From Clostridium sp. 'White wine YQ' (GTDB lineage Bacteria > Bacillota > Clostridia > Clostridiales > Clostridiaceae), in assembly GCF_028728205.1 (NCBI RefSeq), contig NZ_JAQYUU010000001.1, positions 1,968,082 to 2,032,081 on the forward strand: a stretch of DNA of 64,000 nt. Reading direction: 5' to 3'. Below are positions 25,889-34,548 of the stretch, piece by piece. Numbering within the stretch: position 1 is the stretch's first letter; each line of letters starts with the position of its first letter. Made by a program: the position numbers and the translations under genes. The notes beneath the pieces were generated by a model. It was not told the origin of the DNA. It did no database searches and saw only the letters and a list, made by a program, of their open reading frames with translations.

Positions 25889-26749
25889 CTATTTTATTCT
25901 TTCCAAAATCTTTAAAACATCCTGAGGCATATTGTTACTTTGTGCCATTAGCGATAACGATGAATTAATTAATAAGCCTTCTTTTGAATATTCCATCATT
26001 TCATTTGCTACATCCGCATCTCTAAGATTCGAATCTGCTTTTTCAGCTGAGTCTGTAATTGTATTTAGTGACTCACCTAATGATTCAAATTTATTTTCAA
26101 TTGCTCCATATTTGCTTCTAATTGAATTCACCCTTGAAATAGCTGAATCAACTATACTAATATTCTTATAATTTGGATTTGTACTTGTTACATCTATATC
26201 ATCAACATAAAATGATCCTTCAATTCCAATTACCTTTGTATTTACATTAAAGGTTGGTATCTTTGCTGTTTCACCAACATTGGCTCCAACTACAGTCTTA
26301 ATATAATTCGGATATCCATTATGATCTACACTTACGTCACCTATTAATTTATTGCCATTAAATTCAGTATCTTTAGCAACGGAATTAATATGAGCTTTTA
26401 ACTGATCTATTTCTTTTTGTATTGCAATCTTATCATCATCATTCACAGTATCAGTAACACCTTGAACCATAAGTTCTTTTATTCTCGTAAGTGACTCTGA
26501 TACATTTCCAAGAGCTCCATCAAATGTTTGCATCATCGATACGCCATCTTGCAGATTTTTTTGTGCCATGGAGATTCCCCTGATTTGCATTCTTAAACTT
26601 TCAGATTTCCCTAACACATTTGGATTATCTCTAGCTGAATTCACCTTATATCCAGTTGATATATTATTAATCTCTTTTGATTGCGCACTTAAATGCTTCG
26701 TGTAATTCTCATATATGTTAATAGACATCATATTTCTGTTTAATCTCAT
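25889..26749 (-). CDS. Second, divergent flagellin
   Basis: This flagellin-like protein of about 286 residues keeps both coiled-coil ends: N-terminal STGYKVNSARDNPNVLGKSE and SMAQKNLQDGVSMMQTFDGA, and C-terminal DADVANEMMEYSKEGLLINS then SNNMPQDVLKILERIK. The centre (about 150-215) is unlike the major flagellin. It departs from the usual IN-HN start and RAGDDAAGLA motif, so it may be a minor filament protein. The start at 26749 follows GGAGTGA. An earlier GTG frame overlaps that site. It has its own sigma-28 promoter, has no CsrA hairpin, and lies at the end of the legionaminic acid genes. Confidence 0.85.
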   Translation of the reverse strand: MRLNRNMMSINIYENYTKHLSAQSKEINNISTGYKVNSARDNPNVLGKSESLRMQIRGISMAQKNLQDGVSMMQTFDGALGNVSESLTRIKELMVQGVTDTVNDDDKIAIQKEIDQLKAHINSVAKDTEFNGNKLIGDVSVDHNGYPNYIKTVVGANVGETAKIPTFNVNTKVIGIEGSFYVDDIDVTSTNPNYKNISIVDSAISRVNSIRSKYGAIENKFESLGESLNTITDSAEKADSNLRDADVANEMMEYSKEGLLINSSLSLMAQSNNMPQDVLKILERIK

Positions 26750-26780
26750 ATCATCACTCCAATACACTTAGTTATCAAGT

Positions 26781-26807
26781 TTATCGAGTGATTTACATAA
26801 AACTTTA
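26781..26807 (-). promoter_or_regulatory. Sigma-28 promoter of the second flagellin gene
   Basis: On the minus strand TAAA (26804-26807), 15 bases, then CTCGATAA (26781-26788) match the TAAA-N15-GCCGATAA consensus at 10 of 12 positions. The -35 overlaps the stop codon of the CMP-sugar synthetase gene. The leader would be about 25-30 bases. Confidence 0.75.
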
Positions 26808-27566
26808 GAAGAATAAGTATTTTTTTATTAGTGTTCTCAATTCTTTAAACTCATTCTCATAAACTGAACTTGCTATTAAAGACATTAATTTAAAATCTTC
26901 TTCTGAATCTATATCAAGTACTCCACAATCCTTCATCAAGAATATTCCACACTCTCCTTCAAGTGGACTATTTTTAATCTTCTTTGCCAAACTATTTCTG
27001 TCATAACAATAAATTGATGCATTCATATCATAAACAGCAGGTGCTTGTTGTCTTGTAACGTAATTTGCTTCTTTTACCTTTTTTACTTTTCCATTTATAA
27101 CTTCAACCATATTGAAATATGGATTCCTTCTAGAATGAGTTACAGAGAAAACTACATCTAAGTGCTTATTTTTAACCATTTCATTAATAGAATTCTGCAA
27201 ATCCTCTACTGTTCTAATAGGCGAAGTAATATCTAAATCTAGTACATAGTCATATTTAACTTGTTTATTATTTTCTATCATATCGACAGTATGTTTAATT
27301 ACATGAATTTTAGGAGTATCATCCTTACCTAATTCATTAGGTCTTTCTACTATATTTATATTTTTAAATTTTCCAGCTAATTCTATAAGTTCTTTACTAT
27401 CGCTATTTACTGCTATATCGATATCAGTGTGATTACAGCTTTCTTTAAACTTATTTGCAATTGCCATTGTATAATATACTAAAGGATAACCTAAAAATTC
27501 TCTTATATTTTTATTTTTAACACCCTTTGAACCTGCTCTACCACAAATTGTTATTAAAATCTTCAT
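26805..27566 (-). CDS. legF: CMP-legionaminic/acylneuraminate cytidylyltransferase (LegF/NeuA family)
   Basis: This 253-residue enzyme activates a nonulosonic acid with CTP. The N-terminal nucleotide-binding motif ICGRAGSKGVKNKN (residues 7-20) and the substrate/metal residues in DYVLDLDITSPIRT are those of the NeuA/LegF/PseF family. It is the last step of the cluster and makes the CMP-sugar used by a Maf-type transferase. Its start overlaps the preceding oxidoreductase by 29 bases. Legionaminic rather than sialic or pseudaminic acid is inferred from the neighbouring genes. Confidence 0.85.
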   Translation of the reverse strand: MKILITICGRAGSKGVKNKNIREFLGYPLVYYTMAIANKFKESCNHTDIDIAVNSDSKELIELAGKFKNINIVERPNELGKDDTPKIHVIKHTVDMIENNKQVKYDYVLDLDITSPIRTVEDLQNSINEMVKNKHLDVVFSVTHSRRNPYFNMVEVINGKVKKVKEANYVTRQQAPAVYDMNASIYCYDRNSLAKKIKNSPLEGECGIFLMKDCGVLDIDSEEDFKLMSLIASSVYENEFKELRTLIKKYLFF

Positions 27567-28488
27567 TTTCTTCTGACTCCTTAATCAATCTCAACACTTT
27601 TAGTCCTTTATATATGTTATTTTCATTACCCATTCCGTTACATACTATATCGAAAAAATACTTTATCTCCTCTTCATAAATATAGTTATTATCATAATCA
27701 TATTTTTGCATTGTATTATCTATAGAATTATATACTGTTTTATTTATAAAATCACCTTTAATCATTCCACTTTCAGTGATTACTTCTACTTCTCTTCTCC
27801 ACTTTTTTCCGAAATAATCCAAATGTAATTCAATAAATATATTATTGGTTCTAGCAATATAAATTGAAATATCTTCACAATTAACTTCTAAGTTAGAAAT
27901 CTTATCTTGGAAATTATGTATTTTTTCAGGATAACCCACTAAATCACATATATAATCCCATTCATGTATGCAGTCGATTGATACACCTCCGCCTCTATTT
28001 TTGTGTGCACTATAGATATCTCTATAATCACAATCTTTTCGCCACTCTGGAAGGTATGTTGAGCATATTGATCTAACACTATGAATCTTTTCTGATTTAA
28101 GTAGCTCCTTTATCTTCATATAAACTTGAGTATAACGCAATGGAGCTGCGACATATATCTTATCCATATTATCTTTATTAATAAATGAAATATCATATTT
28201 ATAATCATCAAATACTGGTTTCTCTAAAAATATATTTTCCCCTATATTTATAACCTTCCTTAAAGTATCATAATGTAGATTAGTAGGGTTAGTTATAAAA
28301 ATACAATCATAAAAATCATCTATATCTTCATAGGAAAAGAATACTTTATCAATTCCTTCATCATATACTTTCTTAGATGATTTTATGCAATGAATTTCAT
28401 GATGAATTCCTCTTTCATCTAGTAAACTTTTTGTATTCATTAAATGTCTTTTCCCTATTGAACCTAATCCTATAAATAAAATTTTCAT
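27538..28488 (-). CDS. Gfo/Idh/MocA-family oxidoreductase
   Basis: This 316-residue protein has an N-terminal Rossmann fold (ILFIGLGSIGKRH, residues 3-15), an EKP motif (FLEKPVFDD) that normally carries the catalytic Lys, and a C-terminal alpha/beta substrate domain with YSAHKNRGGGVSIDCIHEWD. Such enzymes oxidise or reduce sugar hydroxyls with NAD(P). Its paralogue lies directly upstream. It probably modifies the nonulosonic acid or a precursor. Homologues occur in several legionaminic acid clusters, but the reaction is not known to me. Confidence 0.8.
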   Translation of the reverse strand: MKILFIGLGSIGKRHLMNTKSLLDERGIHHEIHCIKSSKKVYDEGIDKVFFSYEDIDDFYDCIFITNPTNLHYDTLRKVINIGENIFLEKPVFDDYKYDISFINKDNMDKIYVAAPLRYTQVYMKIKELLKSEKIHSVRSICSTYLPEWRKDCDYRDIYSAHKNRGGGVSIDCIHEWDYICDLVGYPEKIHNFQDKISNLEVNCEDISIYIARTNNIFIELHLDYFGKKWRREVEVITESGMIKGDFINKTVYNSIDNTMQKYDYDNNYIYEEEIKYFFDIVCNGMGNENNIYKGLKVLRLIKESEENEDFNNNLW

Positions 28489-28490
28489 TT

Positions 28491-29474
28491 CTATACACCT
28501 TCAATTTTATTGATTAACTTTATAATATCGTAGTCTTCTTCAAAACTATATGTTGTTTTAGGAACTTCACCGGTAATATACTTAATGAATTCCTCAATTT
28601 CACTTTCATAAGCATTTTCAATAATGTTTGATGCATATCCTGCTTCTCTCTTTATAGAGCTATATGTATCCACATGCTCCATATTTTTTTTCATATTATT
28701 AAATGATTGAAGTGATTCTGGTGTTCCGTTCCATTCAATATAAAGTTCTTCATTATATATTTCTAAATTTCTTACTGCTTTTCTACAAGCTACATCAACA
28801 TTTAATGTTCCTATGTTACCATTCTCATGTTCCAATAGAACTGAATAGTTATCATAATAGCCTATATCTAGATTTGTAATGTTATTTTTATAAACATTTA
28901 TATTTACTACTTTACCAAAAGTCTTTATAATCCACGGTAATTCAATTGCAAAAATTTCTCTACAACCATTTGTCCTTTTGTCACCTACAAAGAAGTTCTT
29001 ATAACTTTCCCACGGATGCCAATCTGGAAGATATTGCCCTATATGATATCTATAAGAAACTTTTTCATTTTGATTTTTCACCTGATTACCTATGTATTTA
29101 ATTTCATTTCTATATAAAAATGTTGAAGAAAGTAATAACTTTAAGTTGTTCTTTTTTGCTTTCTCAATTATTACTTCATAATTATCAGATACTAAGTTTA
29201 TCTCAGTAAAGACATGCAAGTTATTTTCAAGACATTCTAAAATTATTGAAGAATGTGTAATAGGAGATGTGCAAACTATAGCTGCATTAGGTTTTTCTAT
29301 GTTTATCGCTTCATTTAGACTATGATAACACTTCAAATCTAAATTATTATGAACATCATCGCATCTTTCTTTGCTTAAATCTACACCAATTATCTCTACC
29401 TGGGGATGATTCTTTTTTAGTATTCTAATTCGTCTTTTTCCCATAGAACCAAGTCCAATAACTAAAAACTTCAT
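28491..29474 (-). CDS. Gfo/Idh/MocA-family oxidoreductase, second copy
   Basis: This 327-residue protein has the same N-terminal nucleotide-binding start as its downstream neighbour (LVIGLGSMGKRRIRIL). The position of the usual EKP motif reads VFTEINLVSD, so the catalytic lysine of the family appears absent or moved. The C-terminal domain keeps the alpha/beta layout with DKRTNGCREIFAIELPWI. The two genes are two bases apart, so they may form one heteromeric enzyme or carry out successive steps. No specific substrate can be assigned. Confidence 0.77.
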   Translation of the reverse strand: MKFLVIGLGSMGKRRIRILKKNHPQVEIIGVDLSKERCDDVHNNLDLKCYHSLNEAINIEKPNAAIVCTSPITHSSIILECLENNLHVFTEINLVSDNYEVIIEKAKKNNLKLLLSSTFLYRNEIKYIGNQVKNQNEKVSYRYHIGQYLPDWHPWESYKNFFVGDKRTNGCREIFAIELPWIIKTFGKVVNINVYKNNITNLDIGYYDNYSVLLEHENGNIGTLNVDVACRKAVRNLEIYNEELYIEWNGTPESLQSFNNMKKNMEHVDTYSSIKREAGYASNIIENAYESEIEEFIKYITGEVPKTTYSFEEDYDIIKLINKIEGV

Positions 29475-29524
29475 TTTGTATCTCCTAACCTATTCAATTA
29501 ATTAATCATATTAACATAAATCTT

Positions 29525-30700
29525 CTATTTTGAAGCTCTATTAACATCTAAATCAAAAAACTTCTTCATATTTTCTATTTTATTATTTAATACATAGTTC
29601 TTTATAATGGATAATATCTTATCTGTTGTATTACCATTATAATATGGATTTATAATTTTATTATTTTCACTTTTAAATTCTAGTGAATTATTTATAGTAT
29701 TTACTATATCCTCATATTCTACATTACAGTCAAATACACTTTCTGCTGCAATTCTTCCCTTTTGTCTATTTCCTATATTAACCGTTGGAACATTAAATGA
29801 AGGTGCTTCTAATATTCCACTAGATGAGTTACCAATAACCAAAGTACAATATTTCATAGCACTTAAATATCTTAACTGCCCCATGGAAGTAAATTGAACA
29901 CATCTCTGTTTATTTTTAGCTACATATTCATCTATCATTTCATTTATAATTCTTCCATCAGTATCTGCATTGGCCTTAGTAAATACAACTTTATATTCCT
30001 TAAACATATCTAATGCCTTTAACAAATTGTGAAATTGTTCTTCTGAACTTCTTTCTTCTAAAGTTGTTGGATGATATGTAACAAGAAAATATTTATCTTG
30101 TATGTCAAAACTAATATGTTCTATCAATTCTTCTCTTTTCAATAAATCTAATGAGAAAATACTGTCAAGTCCAATTGCTCCAACATTATAAACCCTTTCA
30201 GGTTCCTCACCCATTTGAATTATCCTATTTCTATATTCATTAGTTGAAGAGAAATGAATATAGCTCATTTTAGTTATTGCATGTCTTATTGAATCATCAT
30301 ATGCACCTTCAGTTATCTCTCCACCATGTATATGTGCAATTGGAATTCTTGCGATCATTGCTGAAGTAGCAATTGCTAATGCTTCATACCTATCTCCAAG
30401 AATAATAATTAAGTCTGGTTTTAGTCTTTCAAGTGCATCAGCATATCCTATAAGACCTACCCCCATTGATTTAATAATTCCTACTGAAGAATCTGAGCTT
30501 AAAATCATCTCAATTTTTTCATTTATTTCAAATCCATCATTCTTTATTTCATTAATTGTCATCCCAAATTCTGGGGAGAGATGTGATCCAGATACAATTA
30601 ACTGCAAAGTTAACTCATCATCTTCTTTAATTTTTCTTATTAATGGTTTTAATAATCCATATTCAGCTCTTGTTCCAGTAAATACACATATTTTTTTCAT
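29525..30700 (-). CDS. legG: UDP-GlcNAc 2-epimerase, hydrolysing (LegG/NeuC family)
   Basis: The protein has 391 residues. The N-terminal FTGTRAEYGLLKPL (residues 7-20) and the nucleotide-binding segment IGNSSSGILEAPSFNVPTVN are diagnostic of hydrolysing UDP-sugar 2-epimerases (NeuC/LegG/PseG-like). In the legionaminic acid route it removes UDP and inverts C2, giving 2,4-diacetamido-2,4,6-trideoxymannose for LegI. It starts at the legI stop (one-base overlap). Confidence 0.88.
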   Translation of the reverse strand: MKKICVFTGTRAEYGLLKPLIRKIKEDDELTLQLIVSGSHLSPEFGMTINEIKNDGFEINEKIEMILSSDSSVGIIKSMGVGLIGYADALERLKPDLIIILGDRYEALAIATSAMIARIPIAHIHGGEITEGAYDDSIRHAITKMSYIHFSSTNEYRNRIIQMGEEPERVYNVGAIGLDSIFSLDLLKREELIEHISFDIQDKYFLVTYHPTTLEERSSEEQFHNLLKALDMFKEYKVVFTKANADTDGRIINEMIDEYVAKNKQRCVQFTSMGQLRYLSAMKYCTLVIGNSSSGILEAPSFNVPTVNIGNRQKGRIAAESVFDCNVEYEDIVNTINNSLEFKSENNKIINPYYNGNTTDKILSIIKNYVLNNKIENMKKFFDLDVNRASK

Positions 30701-31698
30701 TATAACTCAATCATCTCATCTTCTTCATAATTTTTCTTTGCTACTTTTCCAATAACTTCATTCCACATTGTTGGAGAGATACCACTTCCTGGCCTCTTTA
30801 TGGTTAGATTTTCTTCTGTAAGAATTTCACCTTTATTTATTTTCTTTGATGTTACAATACTTTTCCTTGCGATTTCTTTATTTTTAATTTCTGATTCAGA
30901 AGGTACCTTAATTCCATTTCCCAATGCTAATTCAATATTTCTAATAGCATTAACCATAGCCTTTAATTCTTCTGGTTCTAAACTTGCTTTATGGTCTGGT
31001 CCTTCCATTGTTTTATCTAAAGTAAAATGTTTTTCTATAACTGTAGCACCCATAGCAACTGCTGCAATTGGTATTTCAATTCCTAAGGTATGGTCTGAAT
31101 ATCCAACATTAACCTTAAATGCTTCTTTTATTGTATTCATAGCATTTAAATTAACATCTTTCATTGGAGTGGGATATTCTGTATTACAATGTAAAATTGT
31201 AATATCCTTCGAACCATTTTCTTTTAAGATTGCAAGTGCAAATTCTATATCTGATAAAGTTGCCATGCCTGTGGATAGTATTATTCTTTTATTTGTTCGT
31301 CCTACTCTCTTTAGGTAAGGAACATTTTGTATTTCTCCTGAAGGAATTTTTAATATATTAATCCCCATCTTTTCAAGGTAATCTATGCTTTCCATATCAA
31401 AAGGAGACGAAAGAAACATGATTCCTTTCTCATTGCAATAATCTATTAATTCCAAGTGGTCGTCATAACTTAACTCTAACTTCTTAAGCATATCATACTG
31501 AGATTCATTATTATTAGTTGTATTTCTTTGATATTCTGCTTTAGATGCATATTTAGTCACTAGATTTTCAGCTTTAAAGCTTTGAAACTTAACTGCATCA
31601 ACTCCAGCCTCAACTGCAACATCTATAAGTTTTTTAGCTAATTTGATATTGCCATTATGATTAACTCCAGCTTCTGCAATAATAAATACCTTATTCAT
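30700..31698 (-). CDS. legI: N,N'-diacetyllegionaminate synthase (LegI/NeuB family)
   Basis: The protein has 332 residues. NeuB domain: VFIIAEAGVNHNG (residues 3-15), then KFQSFKAENLVTKYA and the metal/PEP motifs around EKHFTLDKTMEGPDHKASLE. The C-terminal SAF (antifreeze-like) domain is RKSIVTSKKINKGEILTEEN. It condenses phosphoenolpyruvate with the six-carbon precursor. The ATG at 31698 follows GAGAGGA and overlaps the acetyltransferase stop by eight bases. A frame extending upstream to 31767 lies inside the preceding gene and is not used. Confidence 0.9.
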   Translation of the reverse strand: MNKVFIIAEAGVNHNGNIKLAKKLIDVAVEAGVDAVKFQSFKAENLVTKYASKAEYQRNTTNNNESQYDMLKKLELSYDDHLELIDYCNEKGIMFLSSPFDMESIDYLEKMGINILKIPSGEIQNVPYLKRVGRTNKRIILSTGMATLSDIEFALAILKENGSKDITILHCNTEYPTPMKDVNLNAMNTIKEAFKVNVGYSDHTLGIEIPIAAVAMGATVIEKHFTLDKTMEGPDHKASLEPEELKAMVNAIRNIELALGNGIKVPSESEIKNKEIARKSIVTSKKINKGEILTEENLTIKRPGSGISPTMWNEVIGKVAKKNYEEDEMIEL

Positions 31699-32335
31699 TT
31701 GAATTCCTCTCTCTTGCAGGATTTCCGAATATTTTAATTTCAGAAGTAATATCCTTAACGATAACACTTCCTGCTCCTATTAAAACATTCTCTCCTATTG
31801 TTTTATATTGAATTATTGTCGAATTTGCTCCTATATGAGTATTGTTACCTATTTTTACTCCACCACATACAATACTTCCTGGCGCTAAATGTACAAAGTC
31901 ACCAATATCACAATCATGTTCTATAACTGATGCCGTATTAATAATACAACAATTTCCTATTTTAGTATCAGCGTTGACAACCACTTTTTTTCCTATATAA
32001 TTTCCTTGTCCCAAAACCATAAATCTAGATGTAATTGCACTTTTGTCAATAATATTAGGTACTTTAAATCCTATTTTCTTAATCTTCTCAAAAATTTTTA
32101 TCCTTACTTCTGGATTTCCAATGCTACCTATTGTAACAAATGCATACTCATACCCACCATTATAATAATTTAATAAATCATCATCATCACCTAAATATTT
32201 AACATTTAATATATTATGTCCCATCTTACTCTTATGATCTATTATTCCAATTTCATGATATTCATCTAATTCCAGCAGAGTGTCAAGAACACTTTTACAA
32301 TGTCCTCCTCCCCCAATTAGCAATATTTTTTTCAT
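31691..32335 (-). CDS. NeuD/PglD-type sugar acetyltransferase (LegH candidate)
   Basis: This 214-residue protein has an N-terminal Rossmann-like half (KILLIGGGGHCKSVLDTL). The left-handed beta-helix half has hexapeptide repeats (ISVI-type, as in GNYIGKKVVVNADTKIGNCC and GGVKIGNNTHIGANSTI) and the catalytic His in IEHDCDIGDFVHLAPG. It fits the PglD/NeuD fold, so it is either LegH, which N-acetylates the 4-amino sugar made by LegC, or a NeuD-type O-acetyltransferase. The LegC-adjacent position favours LegH. It abuts the ptmE-like stop. Confidence 0.8.
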   Translation of the reverse strand: MKKILLIGGGGHCKSVLDTLLELDEYHEIGIIDHKSKMGHNILNVKYLGDDDDLLNYYNGGYEYAFVTIGSIGNPEVRIKIFEKIKKIGFKVPNIIDKSAITSRFMVLGQGNYIGKKVVVNADTKIGNCCIINTASVIEHDCDIGDFVHLAPGSIVCGGVKIGNNTHIGANSTIIQYKTIGENVLIGAGSVIVKDITSEIKIFGNPARERNSNE

Positions 32336-33372
32336 TATTCTTCACCTAATCTTTTTATCATCTCATCCATTTCTTCTATTTGTCCCATATCCATCCATGA
32401 ATTTTCACTTACTGGATATACCCCAACTTTATTACCATCATTTTTGCATATTTCAATTACAGTTGGTAAGTCTATACAAGTATCATCTGGAATATATTTA
32501 AACACTTCTGGTTCTAATATGTAAATACCTGTATTAATCAAGTAGCTTAATTCTGGCTTTTCCACCGTATTATCTAGAGTTCCATCCTTACCTAATTGCA
32601 TTACACCATATGGTATTATAATATGTTTTAGTGATGCAACAACGGTTATCATAAATTTATGTTCTTTATGAAACTTCAGTATTTTATCATAATTTTCATC
32701 TAATATGATGTCACAATTTGAAACAAAGAAAGTTTTATCTAAAGTATTCTTTAGTAGATATAAACTTCCTCCTGTACCTAATGGTCTATCTTCATCTACA
32801 TAGTTGACCTTATAATTTCTTTCTAAATCATTAAAATATGTCTTTATCATATTTTTCTTATAATTTAGAGTGAGATAAAAATCATCACAGCCAAAAAAAT
32901 TAAACTTATTAATTATTCTTTCTATTATTGGGGTCTCACCAATGGGAATCAAAGGTTTAGGTAGTATCTTTGTATATGGATATAATCTAGTCCCTTTACC
33001 CCCTGCCATAATAACTACTGGAATATTAATCTTACTGTTATATACTTTGTCATCATCAAAAATTATTTCCAATACATTTTTATCTTGGTCTATTATAGGT
33101 AACGCTTCAATATTTAGCTTTTTAAGCATTTCCTTAGCTTTATACATTTTATCATTTAAAATATATTTTGGCTTTTTATTCATTGCTTTTTCTACATTAT
33201 CTTCTACGCTTTTATCCTTAAGAATCCATCTTCTTATATCACCATCTGTAAGTGTACCTAAAAGCTTATTATCTTCAACCACAAAAACAAGCCCTTTTGC
33301 ATTTTTATCAATTTGCTTCATAGCATTCTTGATTGTGGAACCTTTTTCAACTAAAAATTCTTGTAAAACCAT
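32335..33372 (-). CDS. ptmE: CBS-domain sugar nucleotidyltransferase (PtmE-like)
   Basis: The protein has 345 residues. Two CBS motifs (about residues 1-115, e.g. GTLTDGDIRRWILKD and IEALPIID) are followed by a nucleotidyltransferase domain with IMAGGKGTRLYPYTKILPKP (near 120-140), which is the GDP-mannose pyrophosphorylase type. In Campylobacter PtmE makes GDP-glucosamine-type precursors for legionaminic acid, so this gene hints at a GDP-linked route. The fused CBS pair may sense adenylate nucleotides. The start is close behind the aminotransferase stop. Confidence 0.85.
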   Translation of the reverse strand: MVLQEFLVEKGSTIKNAMKQIDKNAKGLVFVVEDNKLLGTLTDGDIRRWILKDKSVEDNVEKAMNKKPKYILNDKMYKAKEMLKKLNIEALPIIDQDKNVLEIIFDDDKVYNSKINIPVVIMAGGKGTRLYPYTKILPKPLIPIGETPIIERIINKFNFFGCDDFYLTLNYKKNMIKTYFNDLERNYKVNYVDEDRPLGTGGSLYLLKNTLDKTFFVSNCDIILDENYDKILKFHKEHKFMITVVASLKHIIIPYGVMQLGKDGTLDNTVEKPELSYLINTGIYILEPEVFKYIPDDTCIDLPTVIEICKNDGNKVGVYPVSENSWMDMGQIEEMDEMIKRLGEE

Positions 33373-33375
33373 TAT

Positions 33376-34536
33376 TTAACCTCCGATAACAATACTGATA
33401 ATTTCAACTACTCGTTTAACATCTTCAGCATTTAAATTGGTACTACAAGGAATATTTATAATATGCTCTGAGTAATGTTTAGCCTTCTCTATATTATATG
33501 TAAAATTATTAATATATGGCTGTTGTTCATGGATTAATCCCCATATTGGTCTGGTTTGAATTTTATGTGATTGAAGTTCTCTAATGATTTTTCCAATATC
33601 TCCTTCATTTATGAACAGAGAATAAAACCATTTATTAGATCTTATTTCATCACTAAAATTTAGAAGTTTAACTTTTGAGTTATTCTTAAATAGCTTTTTA
33701 TATAATAAATAATTTTCTTCCTTAATCTTAATAAAATCTTCAATTTTCTCCAACTGAGCAACTCCTAACGCTGCTTGAAGATTTGTCATTCTATAATTGT
33801 AACCTACTTCATTATGAATGTAATTAAGCTCATCATCCTTTGCTTGAGTAGAGAGATATTTTGCTTTTTTACAACCATTTTCAAGATTGCTTACAAGCAT
33901 CCCCCCTCCACCAGTTGTAATTATCTTATTTCCATTAAACGAATAAGCTCCAAAATCACCTATGGTTCCTGCATATTTGTCCTTATATTTTCCTTTAAGA
34001 TAGTATGAACCTAAAGCTTCTGTTGCATCTTCAATAACCTTTATGTTATACTTCTCTGCTATTTCCATTATACTTTCCATATCTGCCATATTTCCAAAAA
34101 TATGTACAACTATGATAGCTTTAATATGCTTTTTTGAAGCTTTGTTTATTAACTTCCCATCAACAAAATCACACTTTTCTTCACAAAACTCCTTAAGTTT
34201 TAATGTGTCAATTGTTAAGCTATCATCACAATCCATAAATACCGGCTCTGCCCCCATATATCTTATTGGATTAACTGCTGCTATAAATGTTAATGTCGGA
34301 GTTATTACTTCATCACCGGCTTTTATACCTGATAATATTAATGACAGATGTAAAGCTGCTGTCCCACTTTGACAGGCTACAGCTTCACTAACCTTTAAAT
34401 AATCTGCTATATCTTTTTCAAATCTATTTATGTATTCTCCACCAGTAGAAACCCACTCATCCGAAACAGCACTCGTTACATAATTTAATTCGTTTCCTTT
34501 TAAATTTGGAACAGATAATGGTATAAACTTTTCCAT
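33376..34536 (-). CDS. legC: PLP-dependent aminotransferase LegC (DegT/DnrJ/EryC1 family)
   Basis: This 386-residue sugar aminotransferase shows the phosphate-binding and cofactor motifs CQSGTAALHLSLILSG and VIEDATEALGS, with the PLP Lys in FSFNGNKIITTGGGGM. It transfers an amino group from glutamate to C4 of the 4-keto sugar made by the adjacent dehydratase LegB. That places it second in the pathway. It begins 12 bases after legB. The N- and C-terminal lengths are typical. Confidence 0.87.
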   Translation of the reverse strand: MEKFIPLSVPNLKGNELNYVTSAVSDEWVSTGGEYINRFEKDIADYLKVSEAVACQSGTAALHLSLILSGIKAGDEVITPTLTFIAAVNPIRYMGAEPVFMDCDDSLTIDTLKLKEFCEEKCDFVDGKLINKASKKHIKAIIVVHIFGNMADMESIMEIAEKYNIKVIEDATEALGSYYLKGKYKDKYAGTIGDFGAYSFNGNKIITTGGGGMLVSNLENGCKKAKYLSTQAKDDELNYIHNEVGYNYRMTNLQAALGVAQLEKIEDFIKIKEENYLLYKKLFKNNSKVKLLNFSDEIRSNKWFYSLFINEGDIGKIIRELQSHKIQTRPIWGLIHEQQPYINNFTYNIEKAKHYSEHIINIPCSTNLNAEDVKRVVEIISIVIGG

Positions 34537-34548
34537 AAAAACACTTCC

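Noticed and set aside
30800..31318. Plus-strand 172-codon open frame
   Set aside because: It lies wholly opposite legI, which has complete NeuB and SAF domains. Hydrophobic antisense frames like this are expected from AT-rich codon use.
31699..31767. Longer N-terminus for legI
   Set aside because: It lies inside the acetyltransferase gene, has no ribosome binding site, and adds residues not found in NeuB proteins. The ATG at 31698 has a proper site.
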